Source of the DNA: Photobacterium phosphoreum
GTDB lineage: Bacteria > Pseudomonadota > Gammaproteobacteria > Enterobacterales > Vibrionaceae
Reading direction: 5' to 3'
DNA: 64,000 bases
Assembly: GCF_002954725.1 (NCBI RefSeq)
Contig: NZ_MSCQ01000002.1
Span: 382,835 to 446,834 of the forward strand
Shown here: one piece after another, positions 55,520 through 64,000 of the stretch
Numbering within the stretch: the stretch's first letter is position 1
How the letters are laid out: each line of letters opens with the position of its first letter
Position numbers and translations under genes: made by a program
The notes under the pieces: model-generated
Seen by the model: the letters and a program-made list of their open reading frames with translations, nothing else
The model's database searches: none
Told to the model about the DNA's origin: nothing

Positions 55520-56524
55520 ATGGGACCTTTAATGCTTGATGTTTCAGGCTATGAACTTGATGCAGAAGAACGTGAAATTATTCAACATCCTACAGTGGGT
55601 GGCATCATTTTCTTTGCCCGTAACTATGATAATCGTGATCAACTTCGAGCACTAATAAAAGATATTCGCCAAACGGCAAAGCGACCATTGATTATTGGCG
55701 TTGATCAAGAAGGTGGCCGTGTTCAGCGTTTCAGAGAACAATTTACGTTATTACCGCCAGCTCGCGCATTTGCTGAAGCCAATAATGGTATCGCTCTTGC
55801 TACAACGGGAGGTTGGCTAATGGCTGCTGAATTATTAGCAATGGATATTGATATCAGCTTTGCGCCTGTTTTAGATTTGGGCTTTGACTGTAAAGCCATT
55901 GGCGATCGCGCTTTTTCAGATAAGCCTGCTGAGGTTATTCGTTATGCATCAGCATTTATTGACGGTATGACAATGGCGGGTATGGCTGCAACAGGTAAAC
56001 ATTTCCCTGGGCATGGTGGCGTTATTGCTGATTCTCACCTCGAAACACCTTATGATTCACGTGATAATATCAAACACCATGATATGGCAGTATTTAGTCA
56101 TTTAATCAGTAACAATAAGCTGCAAGGAATTATGCCTGCACATGTGGTATTTGATGCCTATGACGAACGTCCTGCAAGTGGTTCTGAATATTGGCTCAAA
56201 CAAGTGCTTCGTCAAGATTTAGGCTTCAACGGTGTTATCTTTTCTGATGATTTAAATATGAAGGGTGCCGACGTATTAGGTAATTACAGTGAACGTGCTG
56301 TTGCAGCTCAACAATCTGGCTGTGATATGGTAATGCTATGTAATAATCGTGAAGGCGCAGTACAAGCACTGGATGGATTACCGCAAGCACAAGTCCCTAT
56401 TCTTACTAACTTATTAAAACAATCCACACCTGAATTCAGTGCGTTAATGCATACTCGTGAATGGAAACAGGCACAACAAGCGATTTCAAACTTGGTTGAG
56501 AACTGGAATAGCAAAAATCATTAA
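55520..56524 (+). CDS. nagZ: Beta-N-acetylglucosaminidase NagZ
   Basis: A 334-residue cytoplasmic glycoside hydrolase of family 3 that removes GlcNAc from anhydromuropeptides in cell-wall recycling. Motifs: [27 protein letters not shown] (catalytic His/Asp loop) and SDDLNMKGA (nucleophile region). The start [13 protein letters not shown] at 55520 matches the family N terminus and has GGAG 8 bases upstream; the longer TTG start is rejected. Confidence 0.95.
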   Translation: MGPLMLDVSGYELDAEEREIIQHPTVGGIIFFARNYDNRDQLRALIKDIRQTAKRPLIIGVDQEGGRVQRFREQFTLLPPARAFAEANNGIALATTGGWLMAAELLAMDIDISFAPVLDLGFDCKAIGDRAFSDKPAEVIRYASAFIDGMTMAGMAATGKHFPGHGGVIADSHLETPYDSRDNIKHHDMAVFSHLISNNKLQGIMPAHVVFDAYDERPASGSEYWLKQVLRQDLGFNGVIFSDDLNMKGADVLGNYSERAVAAQQSGCDMVMLCNNREGAVQALDGLPQAQVPILTNLLKQSTPEFSALMHTREWKQAQQAISNLVENWNSKNH

Positions 56525-56536
56525 TCATTGAACAAA

Positions 56537-56586
56537 AAACACCTTATATCGGTTCTCTTTACTCATTGAAAGTGTATAAGGTGTTT
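56537..56586. terminator. Terminator between nagZ and EAL gene
   Basis: AAACACCTTATA / TATAAGGTGTTT 12-bp stem with a 26-base loop and A/T runs, between convergent genes. Confidence 0.7.
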
Positions 56587-56588
56587 AT

Positions 56589-58175
56589 TTAATGTTTTCT
56601 TTTATTTTGTTCAACAAAAATACAGAACTGTTCAAATTTTAGCGGCTCAGAAAAATAAAAACCTTGTTGAAGATAAACACCATTTTGTAGTAAATAATCA
56701 GATTGTTGTTTTGTTTCAACCCCTTCCGCTATCATTTCCATGCCCGCTTTTTTACCAAAGGCAATAATTGAATCCAACACAAATAATTTATGATCATGAG
56801 TACCAATGGTATCAACAAACATTTTATCAATTTTTAAACTTTGTAAATTAAAATGTTGTATGTAACTAAAACTGCCATAACCTGTACCAGCATCATCTAA
56901 CTTCACATTAATGCCTTGAGCTTTTAAATAATCAATCACTGTTGCTGCTTTATCTAAATCAGAGAAAGACATTCTTTCTGTGATTTCAAATGCAATCTGC
57001 TTTGGTGAAATAGATGATTTAATAATCAGATCAACAACCTCTCGCATATGCTGTTTATCTTCTAATTGCCCAGGTATCATATTAATACTAATAATAGCTG
57101 AACTATCTTGCCAATTTACTGAGCTTAATTGCATTAATGTTTTTTCAAGTAATACATCTGTTATATCAATAATTAAACCACTGTTTTCAGCATAAGGAAT
57201 AAAATCATCCGGTAATATTAATTCTTTTCCATTAAACCACCACCTTACCAGTACTTCACAACCGTACATTTCATTCTTATATACATCAATGATAGGTTGA
57301 TAGTAGGGAATAAACTCTTTCCGTGTTATACCTTTCAAAATTAACGAATGTAGTGATAACTTGCGTTTAATATAATAATTAACAATAAGAAAAACAATCA
57401 TCCCAAAGAAAGCACCAACGATAAATAATAGTGGTTTTAAATCCATAGAAATAACTGATAATAATTTAGGATCAACATGATTTTTTAAAACCACCCCATT
57501 ATTAAACACTTTAGTATTTAAAGGCGGTAATTTTGATAAATTATTTATATCATGATGAAAATATATTTCTTTCTCATAATTATCTAATGTTGTAATTACA
57601 CTTAATATACAATTATCACAATATTGATTACGCATAATGTCAGAAATTCTTGGCTCAAAATAAATAGATACACGACCACGCACATCTTTCCATACCAATG
57701 ATAATATTGAATTTCCATTTTCTTTATTTGAGTTCACCCATAAAGAAAGATTATTATTAAAACTCTTTATAAATACAGTATCGTACTGTGGTTCAACAAA
57801 ATTACTATCAGAAAAACTTGAACATTTATTTTTTTTGTTCGTTTCAACATCAATCTTTTTAATATTATAATTATTATATGCTTTTTTTTCTAATACCTTT
57901 TTATCGCTAATTCCACAGTCAAAATTAATATTACTTACGACTGATTCCATAAAATCATGATAATTACCAATAGTATTTCTATAATCACCTATTGAGTTAC
58001 TTGCAATAGTGTCAAGTGTCGATGATATTTGTACTTTTGCAAAGTAATGAGAAAATAATGTAAAGCCTGTAGACGTGACAATGACTATTAATATAGCAAC
58101 TATAGTCATAATGTTAGAGTATTTAGTCAATAATTGACTTTTAAGCCACGCTCTTAGTTTATATATCTTACTCAT
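56589..58175 (-). CDS. CSS-motif EAL c-di-GMP phosphodiesterase (PdeC-like)
   Basis: A 528-residue inner-membrane protein. TM1 (about 20-42) and TM2 (about 248-268) flank a periplasmic loop with the redox-sensing KCSSF (CSS) motif and other cysteines. The C-terminal EAL domain reads EVLVRWW in place of EALVRW. It keeps the residues for metal and catalysis: SINMIPGQL, FEITERM, LDDAGTGYGSF, LKIDKMFVD, EGVET. Probably an active phosphodiesterase controlled by DsbA/thiol state, as in E. coli PdeC. Confidence 0.88.
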   Translation of the reverse strand: MSKIYKLRAWLKSQLLTKYSNIMTIVAILIVIVTSTGFTLFSHYFAKVQISSTLDTIASNSIGDYRNTIGNYHDFMESVVSNINFDCGISDKKVLEKKAYNNYNIKKIDVETNKKNKCSSFSDSNFVEPQYDTVFIKSFNNNLSLWVNSNKENGNSILSLVWKDVRGRVSIYFEPRISDIMRNQYCDNCILSVITTLDNYEKEIYFHHDINNLSKLPPLNTKVFNNGVVLKNHVDPKLLSVISMDLKPLLFIVGAFFGMIVFLIVNYYIKRKLSLHSLILKGITRKEFIPYYQPIIDVYKNEMYGCEVLVRWWFNGKELILPDDFIPYAENSGLIIDITDVLLEKTLMQLSSVNWQDSSAIISINMIPGQLEDKQHMREVVDLIIKSSISPKQIAFEITERMSFSDLDKAATVIDYLKAQGINVKLDDAGTGYGSFSYIQHFNLQSLKIDKMFVDTIGTHDHKLFVLDSIIAFGKKAGMEMIAEGVETKQQSDYLLQNGVYLQQGFYFSEPLKFEQFCIFVEQNKRKH

Positions 58176-58339
58176 TATATTTATAATATTACTCTAACGG
58201 TTTAAATCACATGATGTTCTAAATATTAACTGAAATAGTTCATCTCAACAATAATAATATTCATAACTTTCAACCGTAAACAATTAAAAACCCATTAATT
58301 AATATAATATTATAATAATAATGTATTACTGTATAAGAT

Positions 58340-58365
58340 ATAAAAGTACCATTTGGTACTTTTAT
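58340..58365 (-). terminator. Terminator after small membrane peptide gene
   Basis: ATAAAAGTACC-ATTT-GGTACTTTTAT, an 11-bp perfect hairpin with a T-rich arm, 48 bases beyond the stop of the small ORF. Confidence 0.7.
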
Positions 58366-58413
58366 CATATCATTCGTTAATAATAACTATAATACTTATT
58401 TATACACATAAGA

Positions 58414-58521
58414 TTATAAACTATCTTTGGAATAATCGACGGACTTGGAGCATCTCTTTTTCTCTTTCAAGATAATATAAAATGCACCAAAAATAAATGA
58501 TACGGTGAGTAAAATTTCCAT
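58414..58521 (-). CDS. 35-residue single-pass membrane peptide
   Basis: A short ORF, MEILLTVSFIFGAFYIILKE followed by KKRCSKSVDYSKDSL. It has one hydrophobic helix (residues 3-18), a positively charged cytoplasmic-type flank and one cysteine. AAAGG lies 6 bases before the ATG and a terminator hairpin follows, which together support a real gene. No homologue recognised; comparable small membrane proteins often modulate a larger partner. Confidence 0.5.
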   Translation of the reverse strand: MEILLTVSFIFGAFYIILKEKKRCSKSVDYSKDSL

Positions 58522-59124
58522 AATTAACCTTTATATCTATTAAAAACAAATTTAACTAACTGTTTTCAGCTAATAAGTGATTGATTTTTTGATTACATTG
58601 CAATACAAATCCACTAACAACATTACACGATAGTATTAACAATACCTCAAACAAGTTATAAAGTTGTGATAATTCGCGATTAAAATTTACGCAAACGTCA
58701 AAATGTTGCATATAAATCACACTACAACCAACGTTACGGGCACGTAAATGTCACTAAAAGCCAAGTTTCACCTAACTCATCGGAAAAGTTGATCCCCTTT
58801 TTTGACAAATATGACCTTGTTGTCTCGTTAGCTACTTATGATCATCTTTCACTAAAAATGTTTATTTCTAAATCGTATTGTCATGCATTTTCGCTAATCC
58901 CAAAGATGACAACAAAAACACCCCCAATTAACGATAATGTAAACACTGTATATTCTTTACTAATATTACGGTAAGTAACCCTATAAATACCATTGTATTA
59001 ACTATAGTATTTAATACGAATTAAATCTTATAGTTAATAATATTTATAATAATAGACAAACAAAATAAATTAACACATTGATAATAAAAGAATTACCACT
59101 TAATTAACAACGTGATTTATTTGA
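58522..59124. other. Long AT-rich intergenic region
   Basis: About 600 bases with no convincing gene. A 61-codon open frame at 58789-58974 lacks a ribosome site. It could hold the promoter of the small peptide gene or a small RNA; no terminator-like hairpin that would support one was seen. Confidence 0.35.
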
Positions 59125-59601
59125 TTATTTTTGACGAATCAATTCTAAACGCTCAACATCAGTATAAAAAGTTACCATTTTTATACGACTTATAGCATAT
59201 TCAAAATCACTTTTCTGACACATTTTTTTCGATGAAGAAATGATTCTATTTCGAGGTTGCCGTTCAATATTCCGGTTATATTGGCGTTCTAATTCTGTGC
59301 AATTAGCGTGACGCTGACAAGCATTATAACGATCTTCTTTTAACGTTAACCAATGCGCCTCAAATTGATATAAGGCTTTATGTAACTCATCCATATTATC
59401 ATTCGTAATTTCCCCTTTTAATTCATTAACCTGTTGTAATTGAAAAGATATAAATTCATTAAAATAGTCATTATCTTTAATGGCCAAATATTTACCACAA
59501 TCATCATCATGAACATGGGTACTTTTATTTAGTTCAGCAACATCAGCAGATGAGCATGCAATTGTTAGAAACAATGTGCAGAGTAACGAGAATGGCCTCA
59601 T
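59125..59601 (-). CDS. Predicted lipoprotein of unknown function
   Basis: A 158-residue protein with signal sequence and lipobox-like IAC-SS (Cys16). The mature part is helical and charged with several cysteines. I start it at the ATG at 59601 with GGAGG upstream; the TTG at 59613 would overlap the ribosome site. Family not recognised. Confidence 0.65.
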   Translation of the reverse strand: MRPFSLLCTLFLTIACSSADVAELNKSTHVHDDDCGKYLAIKDNDYFNEFISFQLQQVNELKGEITNDNMDELHKALYQFEAHWLTLKEDRYNACQRHANCTELERQYNRNIERQPRNRIISSSKKMCQKSDFEYAISRIKMVTFYTDVERLELIRQK

Positions 59602-59704
59602 ATTACCCTCCAATAATCAGTATTAACATCATTATGACGTACTCATTGCAAGGCTGCTTTAATAATCTAAGATATCTTATAATTAAGATTTTTAAATATA
59701 AAAA

Positions 59705-59734
59705 AACCAGTGATGCTAAATAACATCACTGGTT
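59705..59734 (-). terminator. Terminator after VC0807-family gene
   Basis: AACCAGTGATG / CATCACTGGTT stem with 8-base loop, T run on the minus strand. Confidence 0.8.
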
Positions 59735-59757
59735 AGATTTTGTTTTAACGTTATTAT

Positions 59758-60444
59758 TTATTGTGTTTTAAATATTTGTACTGTTTCAAGTTTGGTCATT
59801 TTACGAATTTGACGCCAAACAAAATAGAATATTCCCATCATCATTAGCATTGATGGGATAGCAATGACGGGATAACTTAATAATGTCATTCGCCCAAGCT
59901 CTTCATTAAAGGCTTCCGTTCCAGCAGGACTCGTCACAATAACCGTTGCCAAAACATAATTCATAATAGATGAGAAAACAAACGTACTCGCGAATAAATA
60001 ATTGGATTGAACTAAGCAACGATCGAATGCTTGCTGCTGGTTAAATTCCATTAGTTTTTGCTTAATAAGACCTAAGTTTAAAATACTATCATTGAAAATC
60101 ATTTTAGTAACAATAGGATACTTAGTAAAGGTTGACCCAAGAACAACAACACCAATAATACCAGGAATCAACGCTTCTTTAACAGCAAGCCATTGGGTAT
60201 CTAGTTCTAAGACACCAATCCCACCAGTAAGTAATACGCTCACAATACCGAGTATTGCAATAAAGTTGAATTTCTTCTTTTTTAATAATTCATAGCTACC
60301 GAATGCCACAGGAAAAGCTAAAGCGAATAACAGTGCTCCTACTGAGCCAAGGCGATCATCACCACTCATTTTCATTAAAATGATTGATGGAACAACGACG
60401 TTAAAAATAATTTCATTTAACGGATTGGTTTTCTTTTCAGCCAT
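59758..60444 (-). CDS. VC0807-family membrane protein
   Basis: A 228-residue protein with about six membrane segments, similar in pattern to the Vibrio VC0807 family: PLNEIIFNVVVPSIILMKMSGDDRLG near the start and YLFASTFVFSSIMNYVLA later. Function unknown. It has AGGA just before the ATG and its own terminator. Confidence 0.75.
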   Translation of the reverse strand: MAEKKTNPLNEIIFNVVVPSIILMKMSGDDRLGSVGALLFALAFPVAFGSYELLKKKKFNFIAILGIVSVLLTGGIGVLELDTQWLAVKEALIPGIIGVVVLGSTFTKYPIVTKMIFNDSILNLGLIKQKLMEFNQQQAFDRCLVQSNYLFASTFVFSSIMNYVLATVIVTSPAGTEAFNEELGRMTLLSYPVIAIPSMLMMMGIFYFVWRQIRKMTKLETVQIFKTQ

Positions 60445-60691
60445 AATTCCTAATAATTTCCTTTATTCATAATTATGTCACTTTGAGATCATCACAAGAA
60501 AAAATCTCATTAAGACTGAACAACACTTCCCACAATTATCGTTCGTATTATAGTCATTTTAGTTAAAGCTCAAAAATCTGCTATCTCTTGGCTTTGATTG
60601 TTTCGTTTATCAACATTCGTGTAAAGAACAATATCGTTACAAACCATTAAAAAACATAATCAATGTAACGATATTACATAACCAGTAACGA

Positions 60692-61456
60692 TTAAAAGCT
60701 GCCACTGATCGTTACACTTGCAATAATAGCCAAGGTACACGCACATGCGAGCATCGCTAACACCGGTTTTGTTTTCGTGAGTAACGACATTAACCACAAT
60801 CCGGTCGCGACAAACAAACATCCAACACTGATAACACGTAAAACAAACGGTAACAAAATACCATGTTGCGTTTGTTCAATCAGTGTCGCGATATCTAAGC
60901 TCGCCACAATGAGCACAACTATACCAATAAATGCCCCAAAGACGGGTAATGCTAAATTTAATGGATCTACTTTATGCTGGGCTTTCACTAACATAGCATG
61001 CGCTAACAGGCTACCACCAAAACCAACACTAAAAATGATTGTCATTACATTACTAATATTACCCTTATTCGCACTAAAGCTTAAAATATCAATAATATAA
61101 GCTATGCTCCATAGTAGCATAATAACGACTATCGCTTTTCGAGCCCCCTCTTTGCCAAGAAGTCGATCTTCACACAAACTGTAAATTAACGTTAATGCGA
61201 CAAACACCATTACAAAGACAACAGCACTAGAATTTGTTACATTGATGCCTGATTGCATCATCATTAAAGTCGCTTCACGAATGAGCAATGAAGCAATTAA
61301 TAACCAACTGATCAAGGGCAATACTTTTATTACACGATCATGTTGCCCAAAACATAATTTACCCGATAACATTACACCACCAATGATGATGAATGCACCT
61401 ATTGCAAATTGTCCTAGTACTTCAGAAAGCAATATCGACCAATCATTCCACTGCAT
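60692..61456 (-). CDS. Orphan DmsC-like membrane anchor subunit
   Basis: A 254-residue protein with eight hydrophobic segments whose start (WSILLSEVLGQFAIGAFI) resembles the DmsC anchor of DMSO reductase-type enzymes. No catalytic DmsA (molybdopterin) or electron-transfer DmsB gene is nearby. The start at 61456 has AGGAG 5 bases upstream; the longer frame to 61537 adds 27 unlikely residues. Resemblance to other membrane families cannot be excluded. Confidence 0.65.
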   Translation of the reverse strand: MQWNDWSILLSEVLGQFAIGAFIIIGGVMLSGKLCFGQHDRVIKVLPLISWLLIASLLIREATLMMMQSGINVTNSSAVVFVMVFVALTLIYSLCEDRLLGKEGARKAIVVIMLLWSIAYIIDILSFSANKGNISNVMTIIFSVGFGGSLLAHAMLVKAQHKVDPLNLALPVFGAFIGIVVLIVASLDIATLIEQTQHGILLPFVLRVISVGCLFVATGLWLMSLLTKTKPVLAMLACACTLAIIASVTISGSF

Positions 61457-62033
61457 CTTAACTCCTAAATACAGCCTTGTTCTAAACATAAAAAAGTGAC
61501 AAATATAGTCAAATTTAGATGCTATAACGTATTCCAATAAAAGACTATTTTGCCTAATTGTCTGAATGAGTGCAAAAGGCTTTGGTTTTTTGTTGTATAT
61601 AATCTAAAAAAACAAATTCACACATCAAAATAAGCACTGTAAGCATTTATAAAACCCATAAAGCAAAACAGAACAAGATAGTTACCTTAAGAGCATATTT
61701 AACAAGATTAATCACTAAAAAGTATCGCTACCTCAAACTGAATTTGAATTTTGTATGATATAAAGATAACAAAAGACAATTATTATAGAATTTTTGATAT
61801 TTAATTGGATAAAAGATTGACGAAGGATGATTGAAACAGGTATCTTATTTTTTATAGTGAAATAAGATTTAACCCACAATATTAGGCCTTATTTCAAACC
61901 AATTATTCGATACTCTATATATCAGTAATATAGTGTTGCGCTCATTTAGATGAGACACACTCGATATAGAGTAAAATCACTACTTTGTCTGCAGATTAAT
62001 CATCAGACTATAAAACTTAAAGTGAGTAATCAA
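61457..62033. other. Intergenic region upstream of nagA
   Basis: About 580 AT-rich bases without a gene. TGAAATAAG (61858-61866) and CTTATTTCA (61888-61896) form a 9-bp inverted repeat with a 21-base spacer that may be a regulatory site or transcript hairpin. Otherwise nothing recognised. Confidence 0.35.
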
Positions 62034-63167
62034 ATGTTTGCAATTATTAACACCAACGTATTTGATGGCAAAACTATTCAACAAAACCAAGCCATCTTTA
62101 TTGAAAACGATATTATTTCACGTATCGCTCCAATGTCAGAGATTTCAGCAAGTGAATTACCCGCAGAAACGTTTGACGCAAAAGGCTTGTTAGCTTCTCC
62201 TGGTTTTATTGATGTACAGCTAAATGGCTGTGGCGGTGTATTACTTAACACTGCAATCACCAAAGAAACACTTGATATCATGAATCAAGCTAACCTAAAA
62301 AGTGGTACTACACAGTTTTTACCAACCTTTATTACCAGCGATGCTGAGTCAATGGTTGAAGTACTTAACATGGTAGATTCTATTGCAGATCCTGCACAAC
62401 TTGGTGTTTTAGGTTTACACCTAGAAGGTCCTTTCATCAGCACTGAAAAGAAAGGCGCACACCGTGAAGAATTCATTCGTGAACTAGACAACAAAACAGC
62501 ACAATATTTAGCTGATAATGCAGACAAAATCTGTGTGTTAACAGTAGCACCTGAAAACACATCACAAGAAGTCATTGATATTGTACGTAATGCTGGTATT
62601 ACTGTTTCACTAGGTCATACCAATGCAACCTACGAGCAAGTTGCAGAGAAAGAAGGCCTAACCATGGCTACTCACCTTTATAATGCAATGACGCCACTAG
62701 GTTCTCGTGAACCAGGTGTTGTAGGTTACATTTTCGATAAAAAACCGCATGCAGGTATTATTGTTGATGGTATTCATGCTTCTTACCCATCAGTGCGTAT
62801 CGCTCACGAAATTTTAGGCGAGCAACTATTTATGGTAACAGATGCCGTAGCTCCTGCTGGCACTGACATGACTGAGTTTGATATGGCAGGTTTACACGCT
62901 TATGTCACTGACGGTAAATGTCATTTCAAAGACGGTACTATCGCAGGCTCAGCGGTTACTATGATTCAAGGTATCAACAACCTGATGGATCACGTTGGTC
63001 TTTCGCTTGAAGAAGCACTGCGTATGGCAACATTATACCCAGCAAAAGCAATCAAGGTTGATAGTGACTACGGCTTATTAAAAGCAGGTTACAAAGCTAA
63101 CATCACCTTACTTTCAGATGATAACCAAGTGAAGCATGTTTACCAAATGGGTAAAAAAGCATTCTAA
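62034..63167 (+). CDS. nagA: N-acetylglucosamine-6-phosphate deacetylase NagA
   Basis: A 377-residue amidohydrolase that removes acetate from GlcNAc-6-phosphate, linking chitin and cell-wall sugar to glycolysis. Signatures: SPGFIDVQLNGCGG, HLEGPFIS, GHTNAT, HLYNAMTPLGSREPG and catalytic Asp in VTDAVAPAG. I start it at 62034, the family N terminus, with a GTGAG ribosome site. The usual nagB, nagC and nagE neighbours are absent. Confidence 0.95.
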   Translation: MFAIINTNVFDGKTIQQNQAIFIENDIISRIAPMSEISASELPAETFDAKGLLASPGFIDVQLNGCGGVLLNTAITKETLDIMNQANLKSGTTQFLPTFITSDAESMVEVLNMVDSIADPAQLGVLGLHLEGPFISTEKKGAHREEFIRELDNKTAQYLADNADKICVLTVAPENTSQEVIDIVRNAGITVSLGHTNATYEQVAEKEGLTMATHLYNAMTPLGSREPGVVGYIFDKKPHAGIIVDGIHASYPSVRIAHEILGEQLFMVTDAVAPAGTDMTEFDMAGLHAYVTDGKCHFKDGTIAGSAVTMIQGINNLMDHVGLSLEEALRMATLYPAKAIKVDSDYGLLKAGYKANITLLSDDNQVKHVYQMGKKAF

Positions 63168-63193
63168 TTTGTTAGATTAATATTCGAGAAAGA

Positions 63194-63228
63194 AAAAGGC
63201 TGCCGTTCATTGAACCGCAGCCTTTTTT
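63194..63228 (+). terminator. Terminator after nagA
   Basis: AAAAGGCTGC / GCAGCCTTTT with an inner GTTC/GAAC stem, followed by TTTTTT. Confidence 0.9.
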
Positions 63229-63279
63229 AATACTATTAATCTATTTTAGGACGAGACACTATCATCAAGCTAATCATAA

Positions 63280-63702
63280 TTAAATTTTCGCAGTTGCACC
63301 CGTTGCTGGCGCCAATGCTGTAGAAGTTGGCATTGAAGTAGAGAAAACAACAGTATTGCGTTTTGCTGCAACAGACATTTGATACTCACGTAATTTAAAA
63401 TAACCATAAGTAACAACAATCGAGAAAAATAGATAAGATAATGAAAATACAAAGGGTGAACTGATTATATTCGCTTTAACAACCCACATTACTCCCATTA
63501 CCGTAATTACCAATTTAACCGTCATCGCAACGAGTAACATCAATAATGCTAATTGTGGGTAACGTGTTGCACGAAAAGCTAACCAATAAGCGGTTCCTAT
63601 CGCTATAGCGGCAATACCAAAGCCTGCCATGAATGAATGAAAATGAGCACCTGATAGTATGCCCGCCACAATGGATAACAACATAATCAACCCAAATATC
63701 AT
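63280..63702 (-). CDS. Small four-span membrane protein
   Basis: A 140-residue protein with about four membrane segments and a Thr/Ala-rich C-terminal tail. Family not assigned; the size and layout recall AtpI-like proteins but no clear motif supports that. The start at 63702 has GAGG 5 bases upstream; the GTG at 63714 overlaps that site. Confidence 0.6.
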   Translation of the reverse strand: MIFGLIMLLSIVAGILSGAHFHSFMAGFGIAAIAIGTAYWLAFRATRYPQLALLMLLVAMTVKLVITVMGVMWVVKANIISSPFVFSLSYLFFSIVVTYGYFKLREYQMSVAAKRNTVVFSTSMPTSTALAPATGATAKI

Positions 63703-64000
63703 CTTTTTCCTCACTTATAATAGCCATAAAACGCTTTAATATAGTCTCTGAGGGTATTTTCCCATCTAAATGCTAGCTTGTATATATGGAGTAAAAGATT
63801 TCACTTATGAAACTCAATCTTTATCTATCCAAAAATTAAATATAACTCATTGTTATAAAATAATTATAGTTAATAAACCCAATGACAATATGATTAATAG
63901 TAGCTATTCTCATATACTATAAAAATGATATTTATAGAGATTAACTCTAAAAAATAACCATAAATAGCTATTTATATAATTAACCCCCCAGAATATAGCC
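63703..64000. other. AT-rich right end of window
   Basis: About 300 AT-rich bases with no recognised gene, hairpin or operator; it may continue into an unseen gene. Confidence 0.35.

Noticed and set aside
58815..58952. Hydrophobic frame on the minus strand ending at 58881
   Set aside because: Only about 21 residues from a GTG without a convincing ribosome site.
58789..58974. 61-codon open frame in the long intergenic region
   Set aside because: No ribosome site, no motif, composition like the surrounding AT-rich DNA.

Overview
The window looks like chromosomal DNA of a marine gammaproteobacterium of the Vibrionaceae, most likely Photobacterium or a close relative. This is judged from protein resemblance only. 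The pointers are a VxrA/VxrB/DUF2861 (WigKR-type) operon, a second RpoS-like sigma factor, a VC0807-family membrane protein, RavA/ViaA, an NnrS with an NsrR-type box, and the photolyase/Cfa/DUF1365 cluster common in Vibrio, Photobacterium and Shewanella. The DNA is AT-rich throughout. I found no rRNA, tRNA, CRISPR array or insertion sequence. The only mobile-element-type gene is a tyrosine recombinase cut by the left edge.

Layout, left to right. 1-9.4 kb: recombinase end, a small secreted protein, the Mn/Fe transporter MntH behind a Fur-like box, an RpoS-like sigma factor, a YceB-type lipoprotein, ChrA with a divergent LysR regulator, an acyltransferase and an AraC-type cupin protein. 9.4-14 kb: an NMN/NaMN adenylyltransferase-like gene divergent from nadE, an HD hydrolase, a UPF0181 protein and NnrS. 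14-17 kb: vxrA-vxrB-vxrC. 17.3-21.8 kb: LysR regulator divergent from aaeXAB (aromatic acid efflux). 21.8-24.7 kb: pntAB transhydrogenase. 25-31.6 kb: single genes (HlyU-family protein, 5'-nucleotidase, glyoxalase-like protein, YbjD/OLD nuclease, diguanylate cyclase).

31.6-41.4 kb is the most striking part: eleven genes on the minus strand, mostly overlapping or nearly touching. They encode a TudS/DUF1722 protein, a MerR-type regulator, DNA photolyase, an NTF2-like protein, an SDR, an FAD oxidoreductase, a DUF1365 protein, a Cfa-type methyltransferase, a DUF2878 membrane protein, a chalcone-isomerase-like secreted protein and a DUF3833 lipoprotein. The promoter region of the first gene holds four copies of TTGTACAA; one pair is spaced exactly as in the TGTACA-N12-TGTACA operators of light-sensing LitR/PplR regulators. 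I read the whole as a light or photo-oxidative stress regulon that combines DNA and possibly tRNA repair with remodelling of unsaturated membrane lipids.

41.5-64 kb: a DUF218 protein, RlmF, a GluR0-like glutamate-receptor channel homologue, RavA/ViaA, a PstS-like protein behind a Pho-box-like triplet, SseA, a nucleotidyltransferase-like protein, a DUF5718 protein, a membrane-tailed trypsin-like protease, a siroheme synthase with a vestigial methyltransferase tail, a DUF1097 protein, NagZ, a CSS/EAL phosphodiesterase, a 35-residue membrane peptide, a lipoprotein, a VC0807-family protein, an orphan DmsC-like anchor, NagA and a small membrane protein. Several start codons were moved inward from the longest open frame because of Shine-Dalgarno (SD) position, family length, or an operator overlapping the longer start; each case is noted.
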